Source: Jaminaea rosea (Eukaryota; Basidiomycota; Exobasidiomycetes; Microstromatales). Taken from it: a DNA stretch of 64,000 nucleotides. A program made the position numbers and the translations under genes. The notes under the pieces were generated by a model. The model saw only the letters and a list, made by a program, of their open reading frames with translations, was not told the origin of the DNA and searched no databases. The DNA lies in NCBI RefSeq assembly GCF_003144245.1, contig NW_020289975.1, positions 2,127,496-2,191,495 of the forward strand, written 5' to 3'. Of this stretch, positions 50,891 through 61,310 are shown piece after piece; the stretch's first letter is position 1; the number at the start of each line of letters is the position of its first letter.

Positions 50891-51766
50891 ATGGCGCCTC
50901 GAGTCGCAGCTGTGCAAAGAGTTGTGTCACAGTGCGCCACCACATCCGCCCCCGCGGTGTCGCCATCACCAGCAGTCAGACTGGCGTCAACATCGTCGTC
51001 GTCGTCGTCCTCTTCCTCTACAGACATCAGAAAAGCGCAACGCAAGCCAACGAAGCAGAATCGTGCCCCTCTCCCGCCGTCACAAATGCGCTCGAGGGTA
51101 TCTTCTCGCGATGTTCAGCTCACCACCAACTACCAGCGTCCCAAGACGAATTGGAACTCTCCGCTGCACCGAGACGCGGTGCCCATGGCCGACGACTACC
51201 CAATCTCGTCTCCCTTGCCTTCTTCAGCGGAGAAGGCCGGCAGCCGTAGCCCGAACATTGCCATTGGACCTGGTGCATCGAATCAAACGAGCTTGCAGTG
51301 GGCAGAGAGGTCATTGCATCTTCGTCTTCAACCGGGCAGGCTGAAGGGCCCTTTGGTAGGGCAGCCGGGCACCAGGTACGGCGTTGAGTTTGAGAGGGAT
51401 GAGGCTCTACGAGCTACAGGAGCGACGGAGGGTAAAGGATCGCAACCACTGAGCGACGAGATCAAGGCCCGTCGCAAGCAGCTTTATCTTGAGCGCAGAG
51501 GCGGGGACTACTCGCGCTTCCTTTCGAGCAACGTTGGCGCGACGGAGCTGGACGAGGAGGACTGGGAGGCGAATGCGAGCCATGCGCTGAGCTTTAATTC
51601 GGAATTGACGCCCAATACGAGGCAGAGGTTTCTGGATCAGGTCAACACGATCCTCGAAGGGGAGCCTTTCAGAGCACCAGCTGCGCCGGCGGAGGAGAAG
51701 AAGCCTGCTGGTCGAGCAGCGCAGGCGGCGCCGGCGGCAGGCAAAGGGAAGGGCAAGAAGAAGTAG
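50891..51766 (+). CDS. Putative mitochondrial protein of unknown function
   Basis: Intronless, 291 aa. The start MAPRVAAVQRVVSQCATTSA lacks acids and is followed by a Ser run and an Arg/Lys-rich patch (RKAQRKPTKQNRAPLPPSQ), consistent with mitochondrial import. The middle has TTNYQRPKTNWNSPLHRDAV, and GRLKGPLVGQPGTRYGVEFERDE looks ordered. A helix EIKARRKQLYLERRGGDYSR follows. The C-terminus is Ala/Pro then Lys-rich (AAGKGKGKKK). I do not recognise the family; a small-subunit mitoribosomal or assembly protein is a guess based only on composition and targeting. The promoter is shared with the M13 gene. The ATG at 50891 has A at -3 and is the first in frame. Confidence 0.65.
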   Translation: MAPRVAAVQRVVSQCATTSAPAVSPSPAVRLASTSSSSSSSSSTDIRKAQRKPTKQNRAPLPPSQMRSRVSSRDVQLTTNYQRPKTNWNSPLHRDAVPMADDYPISSPLPSSAEKAGSRSPNIAIGPGASNQTSLQWAERSLHLRLQPGRLKGPLVGQPGTRYGVEFERDEALRATGATEGKGSQPLSDEIKARRKQLYLERRGGDYSRFLSSNVGATELDEEDWEANASHALSFNSELTPNTRQRFLDQVNTILEGEPFRAPAAPAEEKKPAGRAAQAAPAAGKGKGKKK

Positions 51767-51865
51767 GCGCTGAATGCAAGGAAGATTGATGCTCAATGTA
51801 TGCTAGTCCCGTGTCATTGCAACGACATGATCATATTTCCTTCATGTTGAGCTGCCATTGTTTGC

Positions 51866-51871
51866 CACGTG
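51866..51871. promoter_or_regulatory. CACGTG E-box upstream of CCT3
   Basis: GCCACGTGAG, 165 bp upstream of the CCT3 start codon. It shares the GCCACGTGA core with the two E-boxes at 26898 and 50773. The functional factor is unknown. Confidence 0.4.
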
Positions 51872-52035
51872 AGCCAGTCGTGACGGTGAAGGAAGGAGGC
51901 GGCGCTGCTTCGCGGACGGAAGACGGACGTCAAGACGGTCCGACTTTGAAGTGGCTCGCGCTCGAGAAGTGTGCTTCTCTCTGCTTCGCACCATCACCTC
52001 CGCCATCACCCCTTCTGTTTGATAGTCTTGCAGCC

Positions 52036-53819
52036 ATGGCAGGACAACAGCCCGTCTTTGTCATGAACTCTGCGCCCGAAAGGCAGAGTGGACGCAAGGC
52101 TCAACTGAGCAACATCTCGGCGGCAAAAGTGAGACTGCGCAGCAGATGGACATCTTCTCGACCAGCCTCGTCTCTATATGCTGATATTCTTGTCCTTGGC
52201 ACTCAACCACGCAGACCGTCTCCGACGTCATTCGAACATGTCTTGGTCCCAAGGCAATGCTCAAGATGATCCTCGATCCCATGGGTGGCATTCTCCTCAC
52301 CAATGACGGCAACGCCATCCTGCGAGAAATCGAGGTGGCTCACCCAGCCGCAAAGAGCATGATCGAGCTCAGTCGCACGCAGGATGAGGAGGTCGGAGAC
52401 GGCACAACGAGTGTCATCATTCTTGCGGGAGAGATTCTCGCCCAGTCGCTGCCTTGCCTCGAGCGCGGTATTCACCCAGTCGTCATCATCTCTGCATTCA
52501 AAAAGGCCCTCGCCGAGGCCCTCACTATCATCGAGTCCGTCTCCAAGCCCGTCAACGTCGACGACGAAAAAGAGATGCTTGCTCTCATCAAGACATCTAT
52601 TGGCACCAAGTTCGTCTCGCGCTGGAGCGACCAGATGTGCGCGCTCGCGTTGAAGGCAGTAAGGACCGTAGCCACCATGGACGGAGCCAACGCCGGCTCG
52701 AGCGCAGGAACCGCAGCTGGCGCCCGCACAGTAGACCTGAAGCGCTACGCCCGTGTTGAGAAGGTGCCTGGTGGCGAGATTGAGTCGTCTACTGTCCTTG
52801 ACGGCGTCATGCTCAACAAGGACGTCACCCACCCGAAGATGCGTCGTCGCATTGAGAACCCACGTATCCTCCTTCTGGACTGCCCGCTGGAGTACAAGAA
52901 GGGAGAGTCGCAGACGAACATCGAGATCACAAAGGAGGAGGACTGGAACCGCATTTTGGAGATCGAGGAAGACCAGATCAAGCAGCTGTGCAACAAGGTG
53001 CTGGAATTCAAGCCCGACCTCGTCTTCACCGAGAAGGGCGTGTCAGACCTGGCGCAGCACTTCCTCATGAAGGCAAATGTCACGGCGATTCGTCGCGTTC
53101 GCAAGTCAGACAACAACCGTATCGCTCGTGCTACGGGCGCCACCATCGTCAACAGGGTCGACGACCTGCGTGAGGCGGACGTAGGGACCAAGTGCGGTCT
53201 CTTCCACGTCGAGAAGCTGGGCGACGAGTACTTTACCTTCCTCGAGAAGTGCAAAGAGCCCAAAGCCTGCACTATTCTCCTGCGCGGCCCTTCAAAGGAC
53301 ATCCTCAACGAGGTAGACCGCAACTTGGCCGACGCAATGGCCGTCGCGAGGAATGTAGTCTTCAACCCTCTTCTCGCGCCAGGAGGAGGAGCAACAGAAA
53401 TGGCAATCAGTGTCGGTCTTTCCAACCTCGCCAAGTCAATGGAAGGCATCGAGGTCGGCGCCGTCCGTGCGGTTGCCGAGGCAATGGAGGTGATCCCCCG
53501 CACCCTGATCCAGAATTGCGGTTCCTCATCGGCCATCAAGTTGCTCACGCAGCTGCGCGCCAAGCACGCGAATGGCGAGAAGACCTTTGGTATCGACGGC
53601 GAAAAGGGAGTGGTGGTCGACATGGACGAGTACGGGCTGTGGGAGTCGGCGGCCGTCAAGATGCAGACGCTCAAGACTGCTGTGGAGTCTGCCAGTTTGC
53701 TCTTGAGGGTGGACGATGTGGTTAGCGCGAGGAGAAAGAGGGGAGAGGCAGGAGGAGGTGGACCGCAGATGCAGAACATGGAGGACGCGGGTGAGGGAGG
53801 CATGATGCCTGAGATGTAA
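52036..53819 (+). CDS. CCT3: Chaperonin-containing TCP-1 subunit gamma
   Basis: Two exons, 52036-52128 and 52215-53819, give 565 aa in phase 0. Group II chaperonin signatures: TVSDVIRTCLGPKAMLKMIL, GGILLTNDGNAILREI, DEEVGDGTTSVIILAGEI (ATP-phosphate loop), HPKMRRRIENPRILLLDCPL, and LLAPGGGATEMAISVGL near the C-terminus. The N-terminus QPVFVMNSAPERQSGRKAQ and the EYKKGESQTNIEI block are specific to the gamma subunit. Known role: one of eight subunits of the cytosolic TRiC/CCT ring that folds actin and tubulin. The small Gly/Met-rich C-terminal tail projects into the ring cavity in other species. Length is normal for Cct3 (534 in yeast). Confidence 0.97.
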
Positions 53820-53988
53820 GAGCGACGGAGCCGGTAATCGAGACAGCGGTCTGATAGAGCATCGAAGTTCGTGTGTGAGCAGTCGCGAATAATGTTATGA
53901 GCGAGGCTAGTATACAGGGTATCGAGGGGTCATGAATCTTTCCCCAGCAAGCATGAGCGTGCTAAGCAGATATAGTACGGTGAATTGA

Positions 53989-55854
53989 TCATCTCTCGTC
54001 CGTCCCATCTGCCTCGTCGCCGATGCCCCATCTCCTCATCCAGCGCACCACCGCGTCTCGGCTGGGAGGAGCTACTCCCCGCAGGCGGTACGTGCAGGTT
54101 CTGACAGCGAGACCTTGCTGAGGGATGCAGCGATAGACCTTTGCCTGAACGGGTATGAGCTTGCCCTCATCCATTTCAGTCACAGAGCGCCTCTGCCGCT
54201 CGTCTGCGGTGTTGCTGACCTCCTGCTCCTCTTGGTCTCGTTGTCTGCGATACTCATCATCAGCAGCCGAAAGGACGCGATCGATCTGTGCAGCAGCATC
54301 ATGAGCCTCGATGGAAGATGAGACCGAGTCCTCGTCCTCTTGATGCTCCTCATTTTCTTGTTCCTGGTCTAGATCTGAGCGCGCACCGTTGCGACCCAAT
54401 TTCCAGCGCTCCACGGTGACAATGAAGCGGCGATTGAAGGAGGTCGAGGCGATCGCGATCGAGGGAGAAGAATGATCTGCAGCGTGCGCTGGTGATCCTG
54501 AGGGCGGCTCTTCGGAGGAAATGCCGTCTTCTGCTCTGGGATGAGCAGCTGGAACAGCAGCATCGGCTGTCCTAACCGCCTCGCGCTGGGTGGTAGACTT
54601 TGGTGAGCCTCCGTTCTCCTGCTGCGGCCGACGCGATGAATGTTGCTCGTCGGCGAGCTCCATTGGGCCCTCATCCAGTGGACCCGCGCCTTGATCCCCC
54701 GTGACGCTGGGTCTTGAAGGCTGCATGGCAGCTGCCTCTGGATCGTCCTCTGCTCCTCCTTCTTCAGCTACATGCGGGTCGACTAGTCTCATGGCGCCCA
54801 ACGCTCCTCGCACCCGGGAACACCTTGCCGTGCTACCGTACCTCCTCGTCTGACCATTGGCGCCCATGCCAAGCCGCTTAGCGGTTGTTGGTCTTGGCGA
54901 GCTCAGGTCTGTGGTGTGCGCTCGTGTCCGCGCGGCGGTAGTCGGCCGCCATTCGTCTTGCCGCTCTTGATCTGCTTGGGCGGCAGCGCGAGGCGGATTT
55001 GAAGGTGTTTCTGGTGCCAAGATCCTGGTATGCGCCCTTCGCTGAGCTTCTCGAAATCGTGGCGGAGCTTCTGCGGCTGGCGCCTCCTTCTCGCCAGGTT
55101 GAAGGCCCAGGACGTGAGCGGCAGATGTGCTTGCATCACCTCGACCCCTGTATTGAGGCGGCGTTGGCTTCCTTCTACTCCACGAAGGTTGATCTGAGCC
55201 TGTTGAGATGGGGTCACTGCGACTATGTCCGCTTGTCCGATTCGAGCTTCCTGTGCCGCTCGTAGAGGCGGGGGCTGATGCTGGCAGCTGGTGTTCCTGG
55301 GGTCGCCGCAACCTATCCAACGGAGGACCTGCGGCTGCAGTTGATCTCGTCGAGGCTATAGGCCGGCGGCTAGCTTGAACAGCGAGTTCTCGACCAGTAG
55401 CGTTCCTCTGGGGCTCAGCGGGCGGCGCAGCTGTAGTGACATTGAGTCTCGCAGCCTTGGGTGCAGGAGCAGGCTCCTCTGCCTCGCTTCTCGCTCCCTT
55501 TCGCTTTTTGGGCGGCGGCTTGCTGTCTGCCCTCGTCTTCATACGGCTGACGCGGCTTGGTCGCGATGAAGCTGCTCGAGCATCATCTGTGCCAGCAGCA
55601 CCTTGTACAGCGTGACGTGGCCTGTCATCTTGGCCATCGAATCGCGTTGGGAAGGCTGTAGCTGCACGCCTTGGTGGCTGTGAGCGGGATGCTGCCGGTG
55701 ACCGCCGCGACGCTGATGCCGAGGACGAAGGGGTAGTGATGGCGCCGCTTGCAGCTTGCCCTGCTGGGCGATTGCTCCTCATCTGTCGTACATACCAGCG
55801 AGGAGAAGATGGCGGTGCGTGGGCGGAGGTGGTGACGGAGTAGTGTTGAAGCAA
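53989..55854 (-). CDS. Disordered Arg/Ser/Pro-rich protein, function unknown
   Basis: Single open frame, up to 621 aa from the ATG at 55854; an ATG at 55782 (MRSNRPAGQAASG) is an alternative. Composition is Ala/Ser/Arg/Pro with basic nuclear-signal-like patches (RADSKPPPKKRKGARSEAEE). The C-terminal 120 residues look more ordered: FNRRFIVTVERWKLGRNGAR, a helix AAQIDRVLSAADDEYRRQRD and CTYRLRGVAPPSRDAVVRWM. No domain is recognised. The length of the open frame and the ordered C-terminus argue for a real gene, but GC-rich sequence can keep long frames open by chance, so confidence is moderate. It ends 169 bp from the convergent CCT3 stop. Confidence 0.55.
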   Translation of the reverse strand: MLQHYSVTTSAHAPPSSPRWYVRQMRSNRPAGQAASGAITTPSSSASASRRSPAASRSQPPRRAATAFPTRFDGQDDRPRHAVQGAAGTDDARAASSRPSRVSRMKTRADSKPPPKKRKGARSEAEEPAPAPKAARLNVTTAAPPAEPQRNATGRELAVQASRRPIASTRSTAAAGPPLDRLRRPQEHQLPASAPASTSGTGSSNRTSGHSRSDPISTGSDQPSWSRRKPTPPQYRGRGDASTSAAHVLGLQPGEKEAPAAEAPPRFREAQRRAHTRILAPETPSNPPRAAAQADQERQDEWRPTTAARTRAHTTDLSSPRPTTAKRLGMGANGQTRRYGSTARCSRVRGALGAMRLVDPHVAEEGGAEDDPEAAAMQPSRPSVTGDQGAGPLDEGPMELADEQHSSRRPQQENGGSPKSTTQREAVRTADAAVPAAHPRAEDGISSEEPPSGSPAHAADHSSPSIAIASTSFNRRFIVTVERWKLGRNGARSDLDQEQENEEHQEDEDSVSSSIEAHDAAAQIDRVLSAADDEYRRQRDQEEQEVSNTADERQRRSVTEMDEGKLIPVQAKVYRCIPQQGLAVRTCTYRLRGVAPPSRDAVVRWMRRWGIGDEADGTDER

Positions 55855-56038
55855 GCCGCAACTCGAAACGCGCTTTGTCCCTCTGGCTCATTTCGCCGTC
55901 CGTCCACTCAGCCGCTGCTTCCGTGTTGCCCTGCCCTCGCCCGCACAATTTTGACTTGCAATTCTTCGCAAAGTCACATTTGACCTCTAGGCACCAGGGA
56001 CAGATCGTCAGGTCGATCAGAGAGCTTCTTGCTCCACC

Positions 56039-58987
56039 ATGGACGCTCTCCTCACCTCATTGCGGGCCCTTTCACTTCTCCCGCCAAGCCCATCACAGCT
56101 CCTGCAGTTGCTAGCCTCGCCGTCAAGCCCTGAGGAAGAGGAGAAGGAGTCGCGTGACCTGGCCAGAGTCCTCAGCCTGGGCTCGTACGACCCGGACAAC
56201 GATGGGACATCGGAGGATGCAGGTGCTGCTGGTCTGGGCATCGACCGAGAGCTCATCGAGGACGGCGTAGTTGAGATGATCCGCTCATTCCGCAAGGAGG
56301 TGGCCAAGATGCGTAGCGCATATGAGGCCGAGGAGAACCAGCGGCAGGCTCCTACCCCTTTGCCCGCCAAAGGAACCCCGCTGCACTTCCTAAAGCTCCG
56401 GCATGACTCCCTGCTGCGGCAGACAGAGAAGCTCGATAACCTCTACGGGGGCTACAGACCTCGCGTCACCTTCAGCGGCGGACCCAGCTTCTCATCCGAG
56501 CTCGAGCTGGCGGATCTCAAGCCGGTCGAGCGTAAAGACCAAGTTCTCGTTGGCGGCCGCCTGGACGGACACTACATGGTAGCTCGAGTGGCCAGCACTG
56601 TTGCAATCTATGTCGGCGCCACCTTCCTTGTCACGCTACCGCAGCCACTGGGCTTTTCGCTGCCCATCTCTATCAGCCACTTCACCCCAGACCCCAGCCT
56701 GTCTAGCGTTGCAGCTTCGCAATCACTGCCGGAGGGAACGCTTCTCGCGTTGAAAGAGCCCTACCTCAGTCCTCACCACTCATTGAGAGCGGCCGGCTCG
56801 TCAGGTGGTATGGGCATTCGAGTCGACACGCCTACTGATGTGATCGTCTTGGACGAGGGCCATGCTTTGCTGAAAGGCTTGGAGTGGCCCGTCGAACCAT
56901 CGAAACCGCCTGCTGGAAGGAACAAGAAAGCGAAAGGAGCAGCCTCCGAAGAGCCAAAATCAGCAGATATCGCCAGCTCCTCAAGTGGCCCTCAGTCGCG
57001 AGCTGTGTGGCTTCAAGACGGCCCGCAATCACGACGAGCTCTTGGCGAGCGAAGCAGCAACTCTGACAGTCGCAAGCCTGCTTCTTCAGATTCAATACTG
57101 TCCAGCGTAGAAGTGCTACTCGGTACCGACAGACCGGGCGCCGCCTGGCGAGAGCTACAAGCAGCCTCATCCATCCTCGACCTCGCGCAACACGATCCTT
57201 CTCGCTATCACGAGCTGCGCGGTGATGTCTTGTACAGCATGAGCGCATGGGAGCAAGCCGTCTCGGCATACAGAGCAGCTGGCCTCTCCTGTGCTGACAA
57301 GCTCCAAGCAGCCTCCCTCCGGGGCCGCGAAGCCCTTCACGGCCCAGACGACACGGACGGCTCTACGGTCTCTTCAGTCTACTTCTCCCACCTCTCCTCC
57401 CCGAGCCCACGCATAGACCTGGCAGACTGGCTCTCTCCTTCGCTCCGCGTAGCTCAAATACCCAACGCCGGGCGCGGTCTCGTCACCACACGGCCGGTGC
57501 CGGCTGGCACTCCTCTGCTCATGGCAAAATCTCGAGGATCGAGCTACCCATCTGACAAAGAGCTGGAGCATCATTGTCCTGTGCTCAGGTGCGACTTTGA
57601 GAATGGGGTGATCAGTACGACGACGCAGGTGCTTGCAACGAGCAAGCTCATCCATCTGATGATCGATCGGCCGGAGTTGACGCAGGAGATTTTGGGCCTG
57701 ACTGCTGGACCCAAGATGAAGGATAGTAGGTGGGTAGAAGCCGAAAGATTTGAGAAGGCTAGAGCGCCGATGGAGCAGCCGTGGGATGGGCTGGATCAGG
57801 ATAGGATGGGGCCAAGAGGTGGGATCAACGCGCTGTACGTGGACGAGGTGCTCAGGCATAACGCTTTTGGGCCTGGCACGGTCAGGAGGCAGGGCGACGA
57901 AGGCGACGAAAAGGGAAGTGGCAGCAAATCAGCGCACGCCAACGCCTCTCGCTCCTCCCTGCTACCGCCAGCCCTACACCGCAAACTGTCCCTGGATCCC
58001 CCGTCGGCCTTCTCTCGCTCCACTCAACCGCATCCGCTCCCTGCGATCCTCAACCACTCCTGCCTACCCAACGTGTCCTCCGTCTTCCTAGGCGATGTGG
58101 TCATCACACGTGCACTGCGCGACCTGCGCGAAGGAGAAGAGATCGGCCACGAGTACGTCCGCGGTGGCGTGGACTATGCGGCGAGGCAGGACACGTTGAA
58201 GAAGCATGGATTCGTGTGTAGGTGTGCGCTTTGCGACTTGGACAGAGGCGATGGGATGGAAAGGCTAGGGGAAAGGAGAAAGCTCTTTGCTGTGAGGGCG
58301 CCCGCCATCTTCAGCAGAAGCGACGCATTACTGCGACATACCGCCAACGGCGTTATGGAAGGGATGGCAGAGCAGGATCGCGAGAAGCACGAGGAGGTGA
58401 GGGAGTCGCTGCAGGAGTTGGAAGCGGAATTAATGGACACGTACGGGGGAGAGAGGAGAGGCAAGCTTCGCCCTGAGATGAGGGAGACGCTTGAGCGAAT
58501 CGCGAGGCACGCTGTTTGTGAGAGGAAGCTGGGGTTGGCGCTGCGATACTACTTGCGCTCACTCCAGAGCGTCAATGCAGTGTTGAAGGGAGAGTGGGAG
58601 CGAGTGGCGGACGACGGGGAGGAGGAGGAGGGCGGAGAGCTCGTCTGCGCAACGCAGGAGAAGCTGACAATACGAGGGCCGGACGATACGGCTCCTCCCG
58701 TCATCGCCCTCACGCAATGCCCCGCTCTCCACGTCGACGAGGCACAACGCACTCTCTGGCGAATCTCGCAGCTCTACCTGCTGAGCCCCAGTTCCTCGTC
58801 CCACTCGCACCACCTCTCCCTCGTATGGTCACGGACGGCCTACTGGGTGCACTCGATCCTCATCGGCGGCGGGTACGATGTCTTCCGCGATCGCTGGGGT
58901 CCTACGAGCGCGGAAGAGGAAGAGAGCCTCGAGTGGAAGGAGGCTTGGCGTCTTTGGAACGATGAGTGCGGGCGGCCAAGCAAGTAG
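56039..58987 (+). CDS. TPR-SET domain protein, putative lysine methyltransferase
   Basis: Intronless, 982 aa, start in good context (CCACCATGG). The N-terminal third contains helical sequence and a beta-rich region of unknown type. A TPR-like segment lies near 370-440 (ASSILDLAQHDPSRYHELRG, SMSAWEQAVSAYRAAGLSC). The SET core follows: RVAQIPNAGRGLVTTRPVPA near 475, then after a long insert LPAILNHSCLPNVSSVFLGD near 670 (NHSCxPN AdoMet/catalytic motif), LREGEEIGHEYV and the post-SET-type cysteines CRCALC. A C-terminal helical region matches the SMYD-like arrangement, though no MYND finger is seen. Fungal TPR-SET proteins of this layout are mostly uncharacterised; substrates are unknown. The SET-I insert is rich in Gly/Ser/Lys. 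Confidence 0.83.
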   Translation: MDALLTSLRALSLLPPSPSQLLQLLASPSSPEEEEKESRDLARVLSLGSYDPDNDGTSEDAGAAGLGIDRELIEDGVVEMIRSFRKEVAKMRSAYEAEENQRQAPTPLPAKGTPLHFLKLRHDSLLRQTEKLDNLYGGYRPRVTFSGGPSFSSELELADLKPVERKDQVLVGGRLDGHYMVARVASTVAIYVGATFLVTLPQPLGFSLPISISHFTPDPSLSSVAASQSLPEGTLLALKEPYLSPHHSLRAAGSSGGMGIRVDTPTDVIVLDEGHALLKGLEWPVEPSKPPAGRNKKAKGAASEEPKSADIASSSSGPQSRAVWLQDGPQSRRALGERSSNSDSRKPASSDSILSSVEVLLGTDRPGAAWRELQAASSILDLAQHDPSRYHELRGDVLYSMSAWEQAVSAYRAAGLSCADKLQAASLRGREALHGPDDTDGSTVSSVYFSHLSSPSPRIDLADWLSPSLRVAQIPNAGRGLVTTRPVPAGTPLLMAKSRGSSYPSDKELEHHCPVLRCDFENGVISTTTQVLATSKLIHLMIDRPELTQEILGLTAGPKMKDSRWVEAERFEKARAPMEQPWDGLDQDRMGPRGGINALYVDEVLRHNAFGPGTVRRQGDEGDEKGSGSKSAHANASRSSLLPPALHRKLSLDPPSAFSRSTQPHPLPAILNHSCLPNVSSVFLGDVVITRALRDLREGEEIGHEYVRGGVDYAARQDTLKKHGFVCRCALCDLDRGDGMERLGERRKLFAVRAPAIFSRSDALLRHTANGVMEGMAEQDREKHEEVRESLQELEAELMDTYGGERRGKLRPEMRETLERIARHAVCERKLGLALRYYLRSLQSVNAVLKGEWERVADDGEEEEGGELVCATQEKLTIRGPDDTAPPVIALTQCPALHVDEAQRTLWRISQLYLLSPSSSSHSHHLSLVWSRTAYWVHSILIGGGYDVFRDRWGPTSAEEEESLEWKEAWRLWNDECGRPSK

Positions 58988-59134
58988 AGGGGACATGGGC
59001 AAGCATAGATTAGATGATGACGATTGGAGCGCAAAGTCTTTGTACAGAGTAGATGAAAGGATGCTTAGATGATTGTACAGTTGATGCTAGAGAAAAGAAG
59101 AAGAAGAAGCAACGATCCCGTGGGTAGTCCATGC

Positions 59135-61078
59135 TCAAATCCACAAATCGACCTGATTCCCAAAGTAGTTCCTCATTGTGACCAAGAAGAGTTGGCCCGT
59201 ACTCACATGGTCCTCCCCCTTCTCCGAGAATTGTCGGTAGAGGTCCGGCGAATGTATAGGCAGCATTGCCATTGGGAGAATCCTGACTCGCACTTTCCCG
59301 TGCCAGCCTGTTTGATGCATGGCCTCTTCGTCTGCCCTCGACTCGTCCTTGGCGTCTGTGAGGCTTCCTAGGATGGTGTGACCTACTGGGCGCGGCAGAT
59401 GGACCATGGCCCACTCTACGTGGTGCGCTGAGACCCAGTAGGGGACTCGGATGCCGCGAGCTGCTTCCAGTTCGCGAAGACGGGCCGGGTCGTACTCCCG
59501 CAGACGGGCGCTAGAGGGGCTGCAGTCATTGAGGCTAATGTCTCCAATGCTGGTGCTAGAGGACACGCTGTAGATCTTTGCGCCAGCGCAGCGCTCACGC
59601 CAGCTACTGGTCTTCTCGTATCTCGCGCCCATCTCCGAAGTAAAGGCTCCCTTGACCAAGACGTCCTGGAGGTCCTGTGCGAGTCGGGGTCGTGGCTGGC
59701 CAGACGACGTCGCGTGGGCAGCAGCGTGCAAGCCATCTGAGAAGAGGAGAGCCAGGGTGGGTGTAACGTGGCTCAGGTCCAACAGCTTGATCTTGGTGCA
59801 CGTCGTCCAGAAGCGTCGAAGCCTACCAGCAGCGTGGCGATCAGGGCGGGGAATCTCTCGCGATGGTGTGCAACGGGCCAGGCAGAGCTCTTCGAGATTC
59901 GGAAAGCCGTGCTGAATGACGTGGAAGAGGAAGTCGTCGGATAACTTCATGCTTGCGAGGTTCAGGCTGCGGATGTGTGGGTTGATAGCACCTCCAGGAT
60001 TGAGGAGAGCGCGGGCTGATGTTGAGGGGAGGGAGGAGAATGCTAGATCGACTATGGCCTGGTCTGCGAGGCTGTCGTTACACTCTCGGTCGGCAACCAT
60101 GGCGACCTCCTCCCAGTCATCGTCTACTTGTGCTTCTTCGGGTTCGATGCGGCTGGAGTGGCGTGTAGGGTCGAGCGTGCCAACTTGCTCGAAGTGAGCG
60201 GCCGAGCCCGGCCAGAGGCACACAATGGTCGAAAGATCGTGGCGCCGTGGGGACCACGTCTCATCCTGAGAGCGCTCGAGTGGGTGCAAAGAGCGGCATA
60301 CGCTGCCTCCTGCCGCCATGATGGTGAGCTTGAGGTGCTTGGGCAGATCTTTGATATTTCTGCGAGCTTGTGCGGCTGCTTGGCGGGTCTCAGGGTTGGT
60401 TGGAGGTGACGAGCCCGTAGAAGATGGAGCGTGGTGTAGCAGATCGACGAGGTATGCTGCAGTGATCATGCGGAGGGACGGTACAGTGGGTCTGGTAGTC
60501 CATGATGGTCGTGTCGATTGCCAAGGTGCAATGACCTGGCGGTCTCTCTCGCGGCAGGACATGACCAAGGAGCGCATGTCTGGGTTGCGAGCTGCTGCTT
60601 CCTGCTCGATTGTGGCAATGGCATGAGGCGGAATCGTGATGGGTAGCGATTGAGAGAGGGAAGCAGATTGCGAGAGGGAGTTGTTAGATGTCGAGGCTGA
60701 TGGTGGGCCTGATCCCTGCCAGCTTTGTGGTGGGGCTGGTCCAGCATACATTCTACGAATGGCGCGGGCACGGGCTTCCTCTTCTGTGTCAAGTTGTTTG
60801 GCTTCAGTGGCTGAGAGGAACTTGAGTCCGACGTGCGGAGATGACGATGACGAGGACGTGATGTATGTTGGGGAGATGTTCGAGCGAGGCAAGGATGCTG
60901 AGGAGGATGTTGTGGAAGAGTGGCAAAGAGGATCGCGTCGCTGCCTCGCCGCCAAGCGCGAGCGATTCAACTTCTCGTTGACCGAGTCAGCTCGAGTTCT
61001 CGCCGCCTCTTCATCTTGCTGTTGTCGCTGTCTCTGTTGGCTGAGTGCAGGGATGAAGCTGGCTTTCGTTGTTGGCAT
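59135..61078 (-). CDS. Leucine-rich-repeat-like protein, function unknown
   Basis: Single exon, 647 aa from MPTTKASFIPALSQQRQRQQ. The first 230 residues are Gln/Ser-rich and probably disordered. Then LRMITAAYLVDLLHHAP and DLPKHLKLTIMAAGGSVCRS suggest a folded region. LRR-type strands are visible at HIRSLNLASMKLSDDFLFHV, FPNLEELCLARC and KIKLLDLSHVTPTLALLF, as in the LRR part of fungal F-box/LRR proteins. No F-box consensus is evident. The C-terminus has VPYWVSAHHVEWAMVHLPRP and MRNYFGNQVDLWI. I cannot assign a function. The frame is uninterrupted and hydrophobic periodicity supports a real protein. Confidence 0.65.
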   Translation of the reverse strand: MPTTKASFIPALSQQRQRQQQDEEAARTRADSVNEKLNRSRLAARQRRDPLCHSSTTSSSASLPRSNISPTYITSSSSSSPHVGLKFLSATEAKQLDTEEEARARAIRRMYAGPAPPQSWQGSGPPSASTSNNSLSQSASLSQSLPITIPPHAIATIEQEAAARNPDMRSLVMSCRERDRQVIAPWQSTRPSWTTRPTVPSLRMITAAYLVDLLHHAPSSTGSSPPTNPETRQAAAQARRNIKDLPKHLKLTIMAAGGSVCRSLHPLERSQDETWSPRRHDLSTIVCLWPGSAAHFEQVGTLDPTRHSSRIEPEEAQVDDDWEEVAMVADRECNDSLADQAIVDLAFSSLPSTSARALLNPGGAINPHIRSLNLASMKLSDDFLFHVIQHGFPNLEELCLARCTPSREIPRPDRHAAGRLRRFWTTCTKIKLLDLSHVTPTLALLFSDGLHAAAHATSSGQPRPRLAQDLQDVLVKGAFTSEMGARYEKTSSWRERCAGAKIYSVSSSTSIGDISLNDCSPSSARLREYDPARLRELEAARGIRVPYWVSAHHVEWAMVHLPRPVGHTILGSLTDAKDESRADEEAMHQTGWHGKVRVRILPMAMLPIHSPDLYRQFSEKGEDHVSTGQLFLVTMRNYFGNQVDLWI

Positions 61079-61310
61079 GAATTGATGGACGGGCAGCGCA
61101 ACACTCGACGCCGAGCTCGAGGGTCATCCATTTGTTGGTCCGCCTGTTGCGTCCAGTCGAGCTCGTCGAGACGAGCACGGACCTCTGACACTCGGCCTCC
61201 GGCAAAGGCGGGGAAGGTCAGGCGGGCAGGGGGGAGGCGGCTATGTAGCGCATGAGCCGGGAGGCGACCTTGGTTGCCACTGCTCCTCTTCCATCGCTAT
61301 CATTACCGCC

